This document shows, piece by piece, positions 36,121-45,473 of a stretch of DNA of 64,000 bases. The position numbers and the translations under genes were made by a program. This DNA is from Emcibacter sp. (GTDB taxonomy: Bacteria; Pseudomonadota; Alphaproteobacteria; Sphingomonadales; Emcibacteraceae). Within the stretch, counting starts at the first letter, position 1. Every line of letters begins with the position of its first letter. The notes under the pieces were generated by a model. The model was not told the origin of the DNA and made no database searches. It was given only the letters and a program-made list of their open reading frames with translations. The DNA is taken from positions 52,407 to 116,406 of the forward strand of contig JAKIUQ010000009.1 in NCBI GenBank assembly GCA_021647465.1. The letters are read 5' to 3'.

Positions 36121-37416
36121 ATGAGCGACATTACCGATTATAAAATTGCCGATATTTCTCTGGCCGAGTGGGGCCGCAAGGAAATTAATATTGCGGAAAC
36201 TGAAATGCCGGGCCTTATGGCGCTGCGCGAAGAATTTGGCGCGGCCAAGCCCTTAAAAGGCGCCCGCATTGCCGGCTGCCTTCATATGACCATTCAGACG
36301 GCCGTGTTGATGGAAACCTTAATCGCTCTTGGCGCGGAAGTGCGTTGGTCAAGCTGTAATATTTTCTCGACTCAGGATCAGGCTGCGGCGGCTATGGCGG
36401 TGGCCAATATCCCGACCTTTGCCTGGAAGGGCCTGACCGAAGAGGAATTCCTCTGGTGCATTCGTGAAACCATCGTTGGGCCGGACGGCTGGCGTCCTAA
36501 CCTTATTCTGGATGACGGCGGTGATTTGACGGCAATGATTTATGAGGATTTCCCGGAATTGCTGGAAGATATTCGCGGCATTTCCGAAGAAACCACGACA
36601 GGCGTTTTGCGGCTCTATCAAATGGAAAAAGAAGGCCGGCTGACGGTTCCGGCGATCAATGTGAATGACAGTGTGACCAAATCTAAATTTGATAATCTTT
36701 ATGGATGCCGCGAAAGTCTGGTTGATGGCATCAAGCGGGCGACCGATGTGATGGTTGCTGGTAAAATAGCGGTTATTGGGGGTTACGGCGATGTGGGCAA
36801 AGGTTCTGCGGCTAGCCTGCGTAATCAGGGCGCGCGGGTTTTGATCACTGAAATTGATCCCATTTGCGCTTTGCAGGCCGCCATGGAGGGCTATCAGGTC
36901 GTGACCATGGAAGAGGCGGCCAAGATTGGCGATATATTTGTCACCACGACGGGGAACAAGGATGTCATAACGCTTGACCATATGCGGGACATGAAGGATC
37001 GGGCGATTGTCTGTAATATTGGCCATTTTGATTCAGAGATTCAAATCGCCGCGCTGGAAAATTTCACTTGGGAAGAAGTCAAGCCACAGGTTGATGAGGT
37101 TGTTTTCCCGGATGGCAAACGTCTGATTGTTCTGGCCAAGGGCCGTTTGGTGAATCTTGGCTGCGCAACAGGGCATCCCAGTTTTGTCATGAGCGCCTCT
37201 TTCACCAATCAGGTTATGGCCCAGATAGAATTATGGGAAAATCACAAGAATTATGACAATAAAGTTTATGTCTTGCCCAAGCATCTGGACGAGAAAGTTG
37301 CCATGCTCCACCTTGAAAAACTGGGCGTTAAACTGACCAAGCTTACGAAAGAGCAGGCTGATTATATCGATGTCAGTGTTGATGGCCCGTTCAAGCCGGA
37401 TCATTACCGATATTAA
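36121..37416 (+). CDS. ahcY: Adenosylhomocysteinase
   Basis: Hydrolyses S-adenosylhomocysteine to adenosine and homocysteine in the methyl cycle. 431 aa: the compact form that lacks the roughly 40-residue insertion seen in many alphaproteobacterial AhcY proteins (about 465-470 aa). Motifs are CLHMTIQTAVL near 52, WSSCNIFSTQDQAAAA near 75, INVNDSVTKSKFDNLYGCRES near 180, the NAD loop IGGYGDVGKGSA near 220, and the C-terminal PDHYRY. A very good hairpin terminator follows, and divL starts 147 bases downstream. Confidence 0.96.
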   Translation: MSDITDYKIADISLAEWGRKEINIAETEMPGLMALREEFGAAKPLKGARIAGCLHMTIQTAVLMETLIALGAEVRWSSCNIFSTQDQAAAAMAVANIPTFAWKGLTEEEFLWCIRETIVGPDGWRPNLILDDGGDLTAMIYEDFPELLEDIRGISEETTTGVLRLYQMEKEGRLTVPAINVNDSVTKSKFDNLYGCRESLVDGIKRATDVMVAGKIAVIGGYGDVGKGSAASLRNQGARVLITEIDPICALQAAMEGYQVVTMEEAAKIGDIFVTTTGNKDVITLDHMRDMKDRAIVCNIGHFDSEIQIAALENFTWEEVKPQVDEVVFPDGKRLIVLAKGRLVNLGCATGHPSFVMSASFTNQVMAQIELWENHKNYDNKVYVLPKHLDEKVAMLHLEKLGVKLTKLTKEQADYIDVSVDGPFKPDHYRY

Positions 37417-37441
37417 TTCTTCTAGATATTTTGAAAAATAC

Positions 37442-37483
37442 TTTAAGGCCTGATGTGCAGAATAACATCAGGCCTTAAACTTT
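37442..37483 (+). terminator. Hairpin terminator after ahcY
   Basis: TTTAAGGCCTGATGT (37442-37456) and ACATCAGGCCTTAAA (37465-37479) form a perfect 15-bp stem with an 8-base loop, then CTTT. It lies 25 bases after the ahcY stop. The A/T ends allow function in either direction. The T tract is weak. Confidence 0.75.
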
Positions 37484-37563
37484 CTGACGTCAATATGGTG
37501 CTTCCTTTTTTATTTTGATCGTTTATGATATTCTATGTAAAAATAATCGATGTGGAAGAGATT

Positions 37564-40055
37564 ATGGTCAGGGGACCGTCAAAGTTATTCAACCTGATGA
37601 CATTAACACTGGCGTTGGCAGTGGGCGTCATTCCTACGGCGGTTGCTGCGCCGGTTATGCCTGGGGATGTGGCTGATAATGCCTTGCTGTATATGGGAAT
37701 ATTATTTTTCTTTGCGGCAAGCCTGATCTTATGGATGGCATTGGATCGCAGGCGTATGCGCAACAGGTTAATTCATGCCGAGAGAGATAATTATCAGCAA
37801 TCCCTTCTCTTGAATTCGCGCAAGGGGCTTTCGGTGACCTGGGATAAGCAGGGGAAAATATCCACGCTTGACGATATTAAAAATTGGCTGGGTATAAACA
37901 GTGATCGCACAGGACTGGATTGCCTGAGGGGAGAGGATGTTGCTTTTTCACAGGATCAATTTGATCTGCTCACGGAAAATATTGAAAAGCTTTTGGCCTA
38001 CGGGGAAAGTTTTCGCAGGGTGTTTTTTCTTGAGGCCCAAAAAATAAATATCATTGTGACGGGGGAGCCTCTTACGGATGGTCATATTTCAGAGGGGTCT
38101 ATCGTCTGGTTTCGGGAGGCAACGGCTGAGGAGAATATCGCCGCCTTTAAGGAACGGGATGTTCGCAACATCAACAAGCGGCTCGATTTTTTGAAAATAC
38201 GGGCAATCTCATGCAATTGCCCATGTGGCTGCGGGATGAGAATTTAAAGCTGATATGGGTCAACAAGGCTTATGTAGCCGCCGTAGACGGCACATCGGCG
38301 GAAGAGGTTATTTCAGAAGGGCTGGAACTGATCACCAGCACCATTGGAAAATCCGCGCGAGATACGGCGGCGATGGCCAGAGAAACAAATGAAGTTTATA
38401 AAGAAAAACATTTCGTTGTCATTCGGGGGGAGCGCCGCGCCCTTGATATTTATAATATTCCCGTGCGAATAGATAAAAATAATATGGGTTGCATGGGGTA
38501 TGCGCAGGATATAACAGAACTTGAGAAGGCCAGAGGCGAATTAATTCATCATACAGAATCTCATTCGGAAACATTGAATAAATTATCAACGGCGGTGGCC
38601 ATTTTTACCTCGGGCAAGCGTCTTGAATATTATAATAGTGCCTTTAGCCGTCTGTGGCATTTATCGGAAAGTCTGCTCCTTAGTCACCCCCTCCATGGGG
38701 AGCTATTAGAGGCGATGCGCGAAGCCCGAAGATTGCCGGAACAGGCAAATTTCCCGGAATGGAAAGCCGGACAGCTGGCCGCTTATACCCATATTTTGGA
38801 ACCGGTAGAGGAAATGTGGCATCTGCCGGATAATACGTCACTGCGTGTGGTGACCCAGCCTCATCCCTTGGGGGGGCTATTGGTTTTTTATGAGGATGTT
38901 ACCGATAATTTTGCCCTCGAGCGGTCCTATAATACGCTCTTTGCCGTGCAGAAAGAAACTATGAATAACCTGCATGAAGGTTTGGCGGTTTTTGGTATTG
39001 ATGGTTGCCTTCAGCTCTATAATGATGCGTTTCTGGATATTTGGAAATTATCCCGGGATTTTCTGGACGGGGCCCCCCATACGGCAGAAGTGATGGATAG
39101 TTGCGCGGAGAATTACGGAAGCAGCCCTCAGATAACCGAGTTGAAAAATCTTATTGTTGGCGGGGAAGTAAAAAAAGAAATTTCCTCTGGTCGGTTGAAA
39201 AGGCAGGATGGCAGCGTGCTTGATTATTCTGTGGTGCCGTTGCCCGATGGGGCAACCTTGATTACCTTTATCAATGTTTCTGACAGCTTTGCCATTGAGA
39301 AGGCCTTGCGGGAACGTAATCAGGCCCTTGAGGAAGCGGATAAAATCAAAGCCGACTTTCTGGCCCATATGTCCTATGAATTACGGACGCCGCTCAATAG
39401 TATTATCGGCTTCTCTGAATTGCTGGAAAAAGAATATCAAGGGCCATTGAATGATGTCCAGCATGACTATATGCATAATATTCTCGCGGCCTCCCGGCAA
39501 TTATTGGAATTATTTAACGACATTCTGGATTTATCTGTTATCGAAGCCGGCGGCTTGACCCTTGATATTGATCAGTTTGAAGTACCGTCTGTTTTAACTC
39601 AGGTGGTCAGCCAGCTACAGGAACGGATCAAGGTCAAAGATATTGATTTGCTTATGGACAACGGCGAAAAAATGCAACCGGTCTGGGGGGATTCCAAGCG
39701 AATTCAGCATGCGATTTATAATCTGTTGAGCAATGCGGTAAAATTTACGCCGTCCCATGGCACCATAAGCCTGGCCGTTCGTCAGGATCACCTGAATTAT
39801 ATCATCATTGTTCAGGATAGCGGTGTCGGAATCAGGCCGGAAGAGATTCCCAAGATTTTCGAAAAATTCTTCACAGGCAGTAATGTCCCCAATGAGCATG
39901 GCGCGGGACTGGGCCTTTCACTTGTCCGCAGTTTTGTTGAGCTGCACGGCGGCAAGATCGAGGTTCAGTCAAGCCTGAATGAGGGAACCTGCATGACGTT
40001 GACCCTCCCGATCAGGATCGGTTTGCCGGCGCAAATAAGTGTGGCCGGGGAATGA
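37564..40055 (+). CDS. divL: DivL-type PAS pseudokinase, reading frame broken at a T6 run
   Basis: About 830 aa if the two frames are joined. The first frame runs from the ATG at 37564 (GGAAGAG upstream) to a stop at 38247; the second is open from before 38211 to 40055. Only a one-base shift at the T run 38187-38192 (GAT TTT TTG) rejoins them, giving DFFENTGNL ahead of PMWLRDENLKLIW, the start of the second PAS-like region. Domains: signal/membrane segment near 20-70, several PAS modules, then an HK core where the phosphorylated His is replaced by Tyr (HMSYELRTPL, codon 39375-39377). N (NLLSNAVKF), G1 (DSGVGI) and G2 (GAGLGLSL) boxes remain. This is the DivL hallmark. DivL controls the CckA-CtrA cell-cycle relay in Caulobacter. 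The tsaE neighbour fits. Confidence 0.82.
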
Positions 40056-40630
40056 TGACGCAAGAAATGCAGAAGCCAGAAACATCCCCAAAAAAATCCC
40101 CGGAAATTTTTGCCGAACTTATCCTTGATGACATGGCGGCGGTAACGGATTTCGCGGCCCGTTTTGCGCCGTTGCTGATCGTTGGTGATATTGTGGCCCT
40201 TGACGGCGGCCTTGGGGCGGGAAAGACCGCCCTGTGCCGCGCCATAATTCAGGCACTGGGCTATAAGGGTGATGTGCCAAGCCCCACATTCAATCTGGTG
40301 CAGATTTATGACCCCTCCCCGAAGAGTTTAAGGGAAAACCCGAATGTCCCAACCATTTGGCATATGGACCTTTACCGTCTGGAACATCCCGAAGAAGCTT
40401 TTGAGCTGGGCATTGAAGACGCCTTTGATACGGCGGTCAGTTTGATCGAATGGCCGTCAAAACTTGGCCCCCATCTGCCGACCGGATTTCTTACGCTGCG
40501 GCTGGAGATTTGCGCCATTACTAACCAGAATAATACCGAGAATAATACCGCACGAAAATTAAGCTTTATTGGCGATATGGCTTGGCGGGAAAGACTAAAA
40601 ACTGATTTCAAAGAAGATTTTCTGTCATGA
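40052..40630 (+). CDS. tsaE: tRNA t6A modification ATPase TsaE
   Basis: 192 aa, a little longer than E. coli TsaE (153 aa) because of the N-terminal extension. P-loop at about 52-60 (DGGLGAGKTA), the VPSPTFNLV substrate block near 78, and WHMDLYRLEHPEEAFELGIEDAFD. It energises TsaB-TsaD-TsaC for N6-threonylcarbamoyladenosine synthesis. It overlaps the divL end and the amgK-murU start by four bases each, so the four genes are tightly coupled. Confidence 0.95.
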   Translation: MMTQEMQKPETSPKKSPEIFAELILDDMAAVTDFAARFAPLLIVGDIVALDGGLGAGKTALCRAIIQALGYKGDVPSPTFNLVQIYDPSPKSLRENPNVPTIWHMDLYRLEHPEEAFELGIEDAFDTAVSLIEWPSKLGPHLPTGFLTLRLEICAITNQNNTENNTARKLSFIGDMAWRERLKTDFKEDFLS

Positions 40631-42390
40631 CGGATCGTCCGCGCCGCGCTCTAGAATTTTTAACAGATCATGGTTGGGGCAGCGCCGAACGACGTCCGCT
40701 TGCCGATGATGCCTCTTTTCGGCGTTATGAACGGTTGACATTGGGCAAAAGCCGCGCTGTTCTGATGGATGCGCCGCCGGAATTTGAGGATGTCCGGCCT
40801 TTCCTTGCGGTGGCCCGTTATTTGAACGAGCGGGATCTCTGCGCCCCAAAGATATTGGCCAGCCATATAAAGGATGGTTTTTTACTGCTGGAGGATATGG
40901 GCGATGACCTGTTCGCAAAAATTTTGGACGATGACTTGGCGCAGGAAACGGCCCTCTATGGTCTTGCCGTGGATGGTCTGATTAAGCTGCATGACTCTTC
41001 TGCGCCTGAAATACTGCCCGCCGGGGATGAAATAGACCATTCTTTGGCCCATTATGATATGGACCTGTTGCTTGAAGAACTTGGCCTGTTCACGGATTGG
41101 TATATGCCGGCCCTGACAGCAAAATCTTTGCCGGCAAAGGATCGAGAGGCGTTTATCGACCTGTGGCGCGATATTCTGCTGCCGGTTACCAGGGATCTTG
41201 ATTGTCTGGTGCTGCGCGACTATCACGCGGAAAATTTGATGTTGCGGGCGGGCGGCGTGGGATTGGCGCAGCTTGGCTTGCTTGATTTTCAGGATGCGGT
41301 CATCGGTCATAAAGCCTATGATCTGGTTTCTTTATTGCAGGACGCGCGGCGTGATGTTTCCGGGGAACTGGAACAGGAAATGCTTAATAAATACGTCCGT
41401 GATACGGGCCAGAATATGCCGGATTTCAGCCGCGATTATGCCATTTTGGGGGCGCAGCGCAATGCCAAGATCATTGGTATCTTTACCCGGCTTTATCTGC
41501 GGGACGGCAAGGCGGATTATCTTGATAAAATCCCTGCGGTCTGGAAATTGCTCGAAAGGGACTTGCAGCATCCGGCCCTGACCAGCATCCGCCGCTGGAT
41601 GAAGGGCCGTATATCTGCAGAAACGCGCGCTCAGGCTTTTCTGCCAAAATCCTTCATGCCGCAGAAGGCCATGATCTTGGCCGCCGGTTTGGGACAGCGT
41701 ATGCGGCCCCTGTCGGCCCATCGCCCCAAACCATTGATCACCGTGGCGGGGAAAGAGCTTATATCATGGTCTCTGGACGGTTTATGCGCGGCAGGGGTGC
41801 GGGATGTGGTGATCAATATGCATTATCTGGCGGATCAAATGATAGATTTTGTGGATAAATATTATGATCATCGCCTGACCCTGACCCTGTCCGATGAACG
41901 GGATCAGCTTCTGGACAGCGGCGGCGGGGTTAAAAATGCCCTGAAATATCTGGGCGATGATCCCTTCTTTATCTTGAACAGTGATATGATCTGGCAGGAT
42001 GCAGCGGCGGGGGTTCAGGACCAGATGCTCCCTAAAATGCAGGCTTTTTGGCAGGGTGAAGATATGGATATTCTCATGCTTCTGGTACCGCGCGACAAGG
42101 CCTTTGGTTATGACGGCGCGGGGGATTATCATCGGGACACCAAAGGCCGTCTTACGGCGCGCGGGGCGGCACCGCAGGCGGATTATGTTTACGGCGGCAT
42201 CATGATCATCAAGCCGGATTGTTTCAAGAATTCCCCGGATGGCCCCTTTTCCCTGCGCCAACAATTTGATCAGGCGGAAAAGGCCGGACGTTTATTTGGT
42301 ATGATTCATGACGGGCCATGGTACCATGTGGGCACGCCCGGGGCCCGGGACGATGTGGAGGATATAGTCATTAAATGCCAGAACGGCTGA
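40627..42390 (+). CDS. Fused AmgK kinase and MurU uridylyltransferase
   Basis: 587 aa protein joining two peptidoglycan-recycling enzymes. Residues about 1-335 are an aminoglycoside-phosphotransferase-type sugar kinase (LRDYHAENLML catalytic loop near 200, LGLLDFQDAVIG magnesium site near 218), as in AmgK, which makes MurNAc 1-phosphate. Residues about 345-587 are a nucleotidyltransferase with AAGLGQRMRPLSAHRPKP, DSGGGVKNAL and NSDMIW, as in MurU, which makes UDP-MurNAc. No stop separates them. This bypass of the MurA step gives intrinsic fosfomycin tolerance in Pseudomonas. The two are usually separate genes in other bacteria; the junction (QAFLPKSFMPQKAMILAAG) looks native. It overlaps tsaE by four bases and addB by 16. 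Confidence 0.85.
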   Translation: MTDRPRRALEFLTDHGWGSAERRPLADDASFRRYERLTLGKSRAVLMDAPPEFEDVRPFLAVARYLNERDLCAPKILASHIKDGFLLLEDMGDDLFAKILDDDLAQETALYGLAVDGLIKLHDSSAPEILPAGDEIDHSLAHYDMDLLLEELGLFTDWYMPALTAKSLPAKDREAFIDLWRDILLPVTRDLDCLVLRDYHAENLMLRAGGVGLAQLGLLDFQDAVIGHKAYDLVSLLQDARRDVSGELEQEMLNKYVRDTGQNMPDFSRDYAILGAQRNAKIIGIFTRLYLRDGKADYLDKIPAVWKLLERDLQHPALTSIRRWMKGRISAETRAQAFLPKSFMPQKAMILAAGLGQRMRPLSAHRPKPLITVAGKELISWSLDGLCAAGVRDVVINMHYLADQMIDFVDKYYDHRLTLTLSDERDQLLDSGGGVKNALKYLGDDPFFILNSDMIWQDAAAGVQDQMLPKMQAFWQGEDMDILMLLVPRDKAFGYDGAGDYHRDTKGRLTARGAAPQADYVYGGIMIIKPDCFKNSPDGPFSLRQQFDQAEKAGRLFGMIHDGPWYHVGTPGARDDVEDIVIKCQNG

Positions 42391-45300
42391 ACAAGGCACC
42401 GGAACTTTATACGCTGGCTTCTCATACTTCTTTTGTGGATGGGCTGGTGCGGGGTATCCGCAAACGTTTCGGCGATGACCCTTTAACGTTAAGTGATGTG
42501 CTGATCCTGTTGCCCAACCGGCGGGCTGTACGGTCTTTGCGGGATGCTTTCCTGCGGGCATCCGGCGGAAAATCTTTGATACTGCCGCGTATTGAACCCA
42601 TCGGCGATGTGGATGAGGATGACTTGTTTTTATCGGGCAATCTGATGCAAACCACATGGGAAACGGATTTGGCCCCGCCGATCCCGCCCTTCATGCGCCA
42701 GATGCTGTTGATGGATATCATTAACCGCTGGAGCCATAAGTCAGAAGGCAGCATGCCGGAGATTGCCCAATGTGCCATTCTGGCGCGTGCCCTCGGACAA
42801 TTTCTAGATCATGTCCAGACCGAGAGGCTAACCTTTCAGGATTTGGAAAATCTGGTGCCCTCTGAATATGCCAATCATTGGCAAAAGACTTTGGATTTTT
42901 TGAAGATTCTGACCGAACATTGGCCGGATATTCTGGCCCCAACCGGATTTTCGGACGCGGCTATGCGCCGCAATATCTTGCTGGACAGCCTGCGGGAACA
43001 ATGGATGGAAAATCCCCCGGATCATCCGATAATCGCTGCCGGCTCCACGGGATCTATTCCGGCCACGGCAGATTTGCTCGGGGTTATTTCGCGCTTGCCG
43101 CAAGGCATGGTGGTGTTGCCGGGCCTTGACCTTTCCATGGATGAAATAAGCTGGGAGGCCATTGACGATACGCATCCGCAAGCCACCATGAAACATCTTC
43201 TGTCTGCCATTGGGGCGGGGCGGGATGTGGTTAAAGACTGGCTCAATGAAGATATTTCTGAACATCGCCGGACGCGAAATTACCTGTTGCGAGAGGTTAT
43301 GCGCCCGGCACAAACCACAGATCAATGGCGTTTCCTTGATCTTGATCTGGCGGCGGCAACAAAGGGTTTCAGGCGGATAGATGCCCCGGGGCCAAGGGAA
43401 GAAGCAGGGATAATCGCCCTGATGCTGCGCGAAGCATTGGAGACAGACGGCAAAACGGCCGCCTTGGTGACCCCCGACCGGCAATTGGCCCGGCGGGTGG
43501 CGGGTGAAATGAAACGCTGGGATATTCTGATTGATGACAGCGCGGGAACGCCGCTTTTTAACACAACGGTGGGCGTTTTCCTGCGGCTTACGGCGCAAAT
43601 GATCGGTGAGGGCGCGGCGCCTGTCCAGCTCTTGTCCGTATTGAAGCATCCGTTATGTGCGGGCGGGCAGGAGGTTGGGCATTTCCGAAAAATGACCCGC
43701 CTGTTGGAAGAATATATTCTGCGCGGCCCGCGTCCTGGGGCCGGATGCGCGGGGATTAGCAGGGCGATTGAGATGGCCCTGACCAAAAGGAAAAACTCTA
43801 AAAGCCGTTTTGAAAATTCTGCCGGCAATATTTCGGCTATTACGGACTTGCAAAATCTAAAGGACTGGTGGCAGGCCACGTCCGAGCTGATAATGCCCTT
43901 TGAACAGATCATGGCGCAGGAAGATACATCCTTTGAGGCCCTCCTGATTGGCCATATTGATATGACGGAAAGCCTGAGTGCATCTTATGACAGATCAGGC
44001 GCAGAGAGATTATGGAAAGGAGATGCAGGCGAAGAGGCGGCAAAATTTATTGAAGACCTGCATCAGGCCGCGTTTTACCTGCCCCGGCTAAAATCAGAAA
44101 ATTATCCGGCGTTGCTAGATGTTTTCATGGGCGGCATTACGGTTCGGCCCAAATATGGCCAGCACCCCCGGCTTAATATCTGGGGGCCGTTGGAGGCCCG
44201 GCTCCAACATGCGGATCTGGTGATACTGGCAGGCTTGAACGAGGGGGTCTGGCCGCCGGAACCTGCCGCCGACCCCTGGATGAGCCGTCCCATGCGCAAG
44301 GATTTCGGCCTGCCATCCCTCGAACAGAAAATTGGCTTATCGGCCCATGACTTTTTGCAGGCGGCTTCGGCGCCGCAAGTGGTTCTTACCCGATCAGAAA
44401 AAATGGATGGTACGCCGACGGTAAAATCCCGCTGGTTAAGCCGCCTTGACGCTGTTGCGCCGGATATTTCCCTGCAAAATATTTCTGGGCAAGACCCTCC
44501 CTCATGGCTCGCATGGTATAAAATGCTTGACCTGCCCCTTGAGAAGAAAGACATATTGCCGCCGCGTCCCACACCGCCCGCGACCAGCCGCCCGCGAAAA
44601 TTATCGGTGACGGGGATTCAAAAATGGATGCAGGATCCCTATAGTATTTATGCCCGTTATATTTTGAAGTTTACCGTTCTTGACCCTTTGGATGCTGATC
44701 CCGGGGCGGCGGATAAAGGCACGATCATTCATGATGCGCTGGATGACTTTATGGGCAAATATTCAGATCAGCTTCCGGGTGATGCCAAGGCGGAATTAAT
44801 TGACATAGGCCGGAAAAAGTTCGAAAGCTATCTGGATCGCCCGACGGTGCGCGCCTTTTGGTGGCCGCGCTTTGTTCATGTGGCAGAATGGTTTGTCGAA
44901 CAGGAAAAAACGCGGCGACCCTACAGTAAAACGGCGGCAACGGAAATCGAAGGCCGCATGGCTTTTGACGTGCCCGGCGGCGAATTCATCCTGACGGCCA
45001 AGGCAGACCGCATTGATCTGCTCGAAAATGGCAGCTATAGCATCATTGATTATAAAACCGGACAAAGCCCGACGGTGCGGAAAATTTATGCCGGCTATGC
45101 GCCCCAATTGCCGCTGGAAGGCTTGATGGCAGAGGCCGGGAATTTTGCAGGGCTTAAAGCCGCAACGGTAAGTGATTTATCCTATTGGCAGTTAAAGGGC
45201 GGGGAAGATGTGGCCAAAATCTCCTCTTTTAATCTGGCCGCCCGAAATAAAATGGATGTGACAGAAGTCATCAAGGCTTCTTTTGATGGTCTGCTACGGC

Positions 45301-45473
45301 TCGTGACAAGGTTTGACTTGGAAGAGACACCCTATTTGAATAACCCGAGGCCGGACAATCTGGGCTACGGCGAATATGATCATCTGGCCCGAACCCGTGA
45401 ATGGCAGGGCAATGATTTAAGCCGTGTCAAGACCGAGGACGCAAATGATGACAAGGGGGGCAAACAGTCATGA
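42375..45473 (+). CDS. addB: Double-strand break repair protein AddB
   Basis: 1032 aa, alphaproteobacterial-type AddB. The N-terminal segment (ILLPNRRAVRSLRDAFLR near 45) is a degenerate helicase fold that scans for Chi; the C-terminal RecB-type nuclease has the core DYKTG near 895 with RIDLLENG before it. Partner of AddA: the helicase-nuclease resects ends and loads RecA. It starts 16 bases inside the amgK-murU gene, and addA starts four bases before its stop. No Fe-S cysteine cluster was looked for beyond this. Confidence 0.93.
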   Translation: MPERLNKAPELYTLASHTSFVDGLVRGIRKRFGDDPLTLSDVLILLPNRRAVRSLRDAFLRASGGKSLILPRIEPIGDVDEDDLFLSGNLMQTTWETDLAPPIPPFMRQMLLMDIINRWSHKSEGSMPEIAQCAILARALGQFLDHVQTERLTFQDLENLVPSEYANHWQKTLDFLKILTEHWPDILAPTGFSDAAMRRNILLDSLREQWMENPPDHPIIAAGSTGSIPATADLLGVISRLPQGMVVLPGLDLSMDEISWEAIDDTHPQATMKHLLSAIGAGRDVVKDWLNEDISEHRRTRNYLLREVMRPAQTTDQWRFLDLDLAAATKGFRRIDAPGPREEAGIIALMLREALETDGKTAALVTPDRQLARRVAGEMKRWDILIDDSAGTPLFNTTVGVFLRLTAQMIGEGAAPVQLLSVLKHPLCAGGQEVGHFRKMTRLLEEYILRGPRPGAGCAGISRAIEMALTKRKNSKSRFENSAGNISAITDLQNLKDWWQATSELIMPFEQIMAQEDTSFEALLIGHIDMTESLSASYDRSGAERLWKGDAGEEAAKFIEDLHQAAFYLPRLKSENYPALLDVFMGGITVRPKYGQHPRLNIWGPLEARLQHADLVILAGLNEGVWPPEPAADPWMSRPMRKDFGLPSLEQKIGLSAHDFLQAASAPQVVLTRSEKMDGTPTVKSRWLSRLDAVAPDISLQNISGQDPPSWLAWYKMLDLPLEKKDILPPRPTPPATSRPRKLSVTGIQKWMQDPYSIYARYILKFTVLDPLDADPGAADKGTIIHDALDDFMGKYSDQLPGDAKAELIDIGRKKFESYLDRPTVRAFWWPRFVHVAEWFVEQEKTRRPYSKTAATEIEGRMAFDVPGGEFILTAKADRIDLLENGSYSIIDYKTGQSPTVRKIYAGYAPQLPLEGLMAEAGNFAGLKAATVSDLSYWQLKGGEDVAKISSFNLAARNKMDVTEVIKASFDGLLRLVTRFDLEETPYLNNPRPDNLGYGEYDHLARTREWQGNDLSRVKTEDANDDKGGKQS

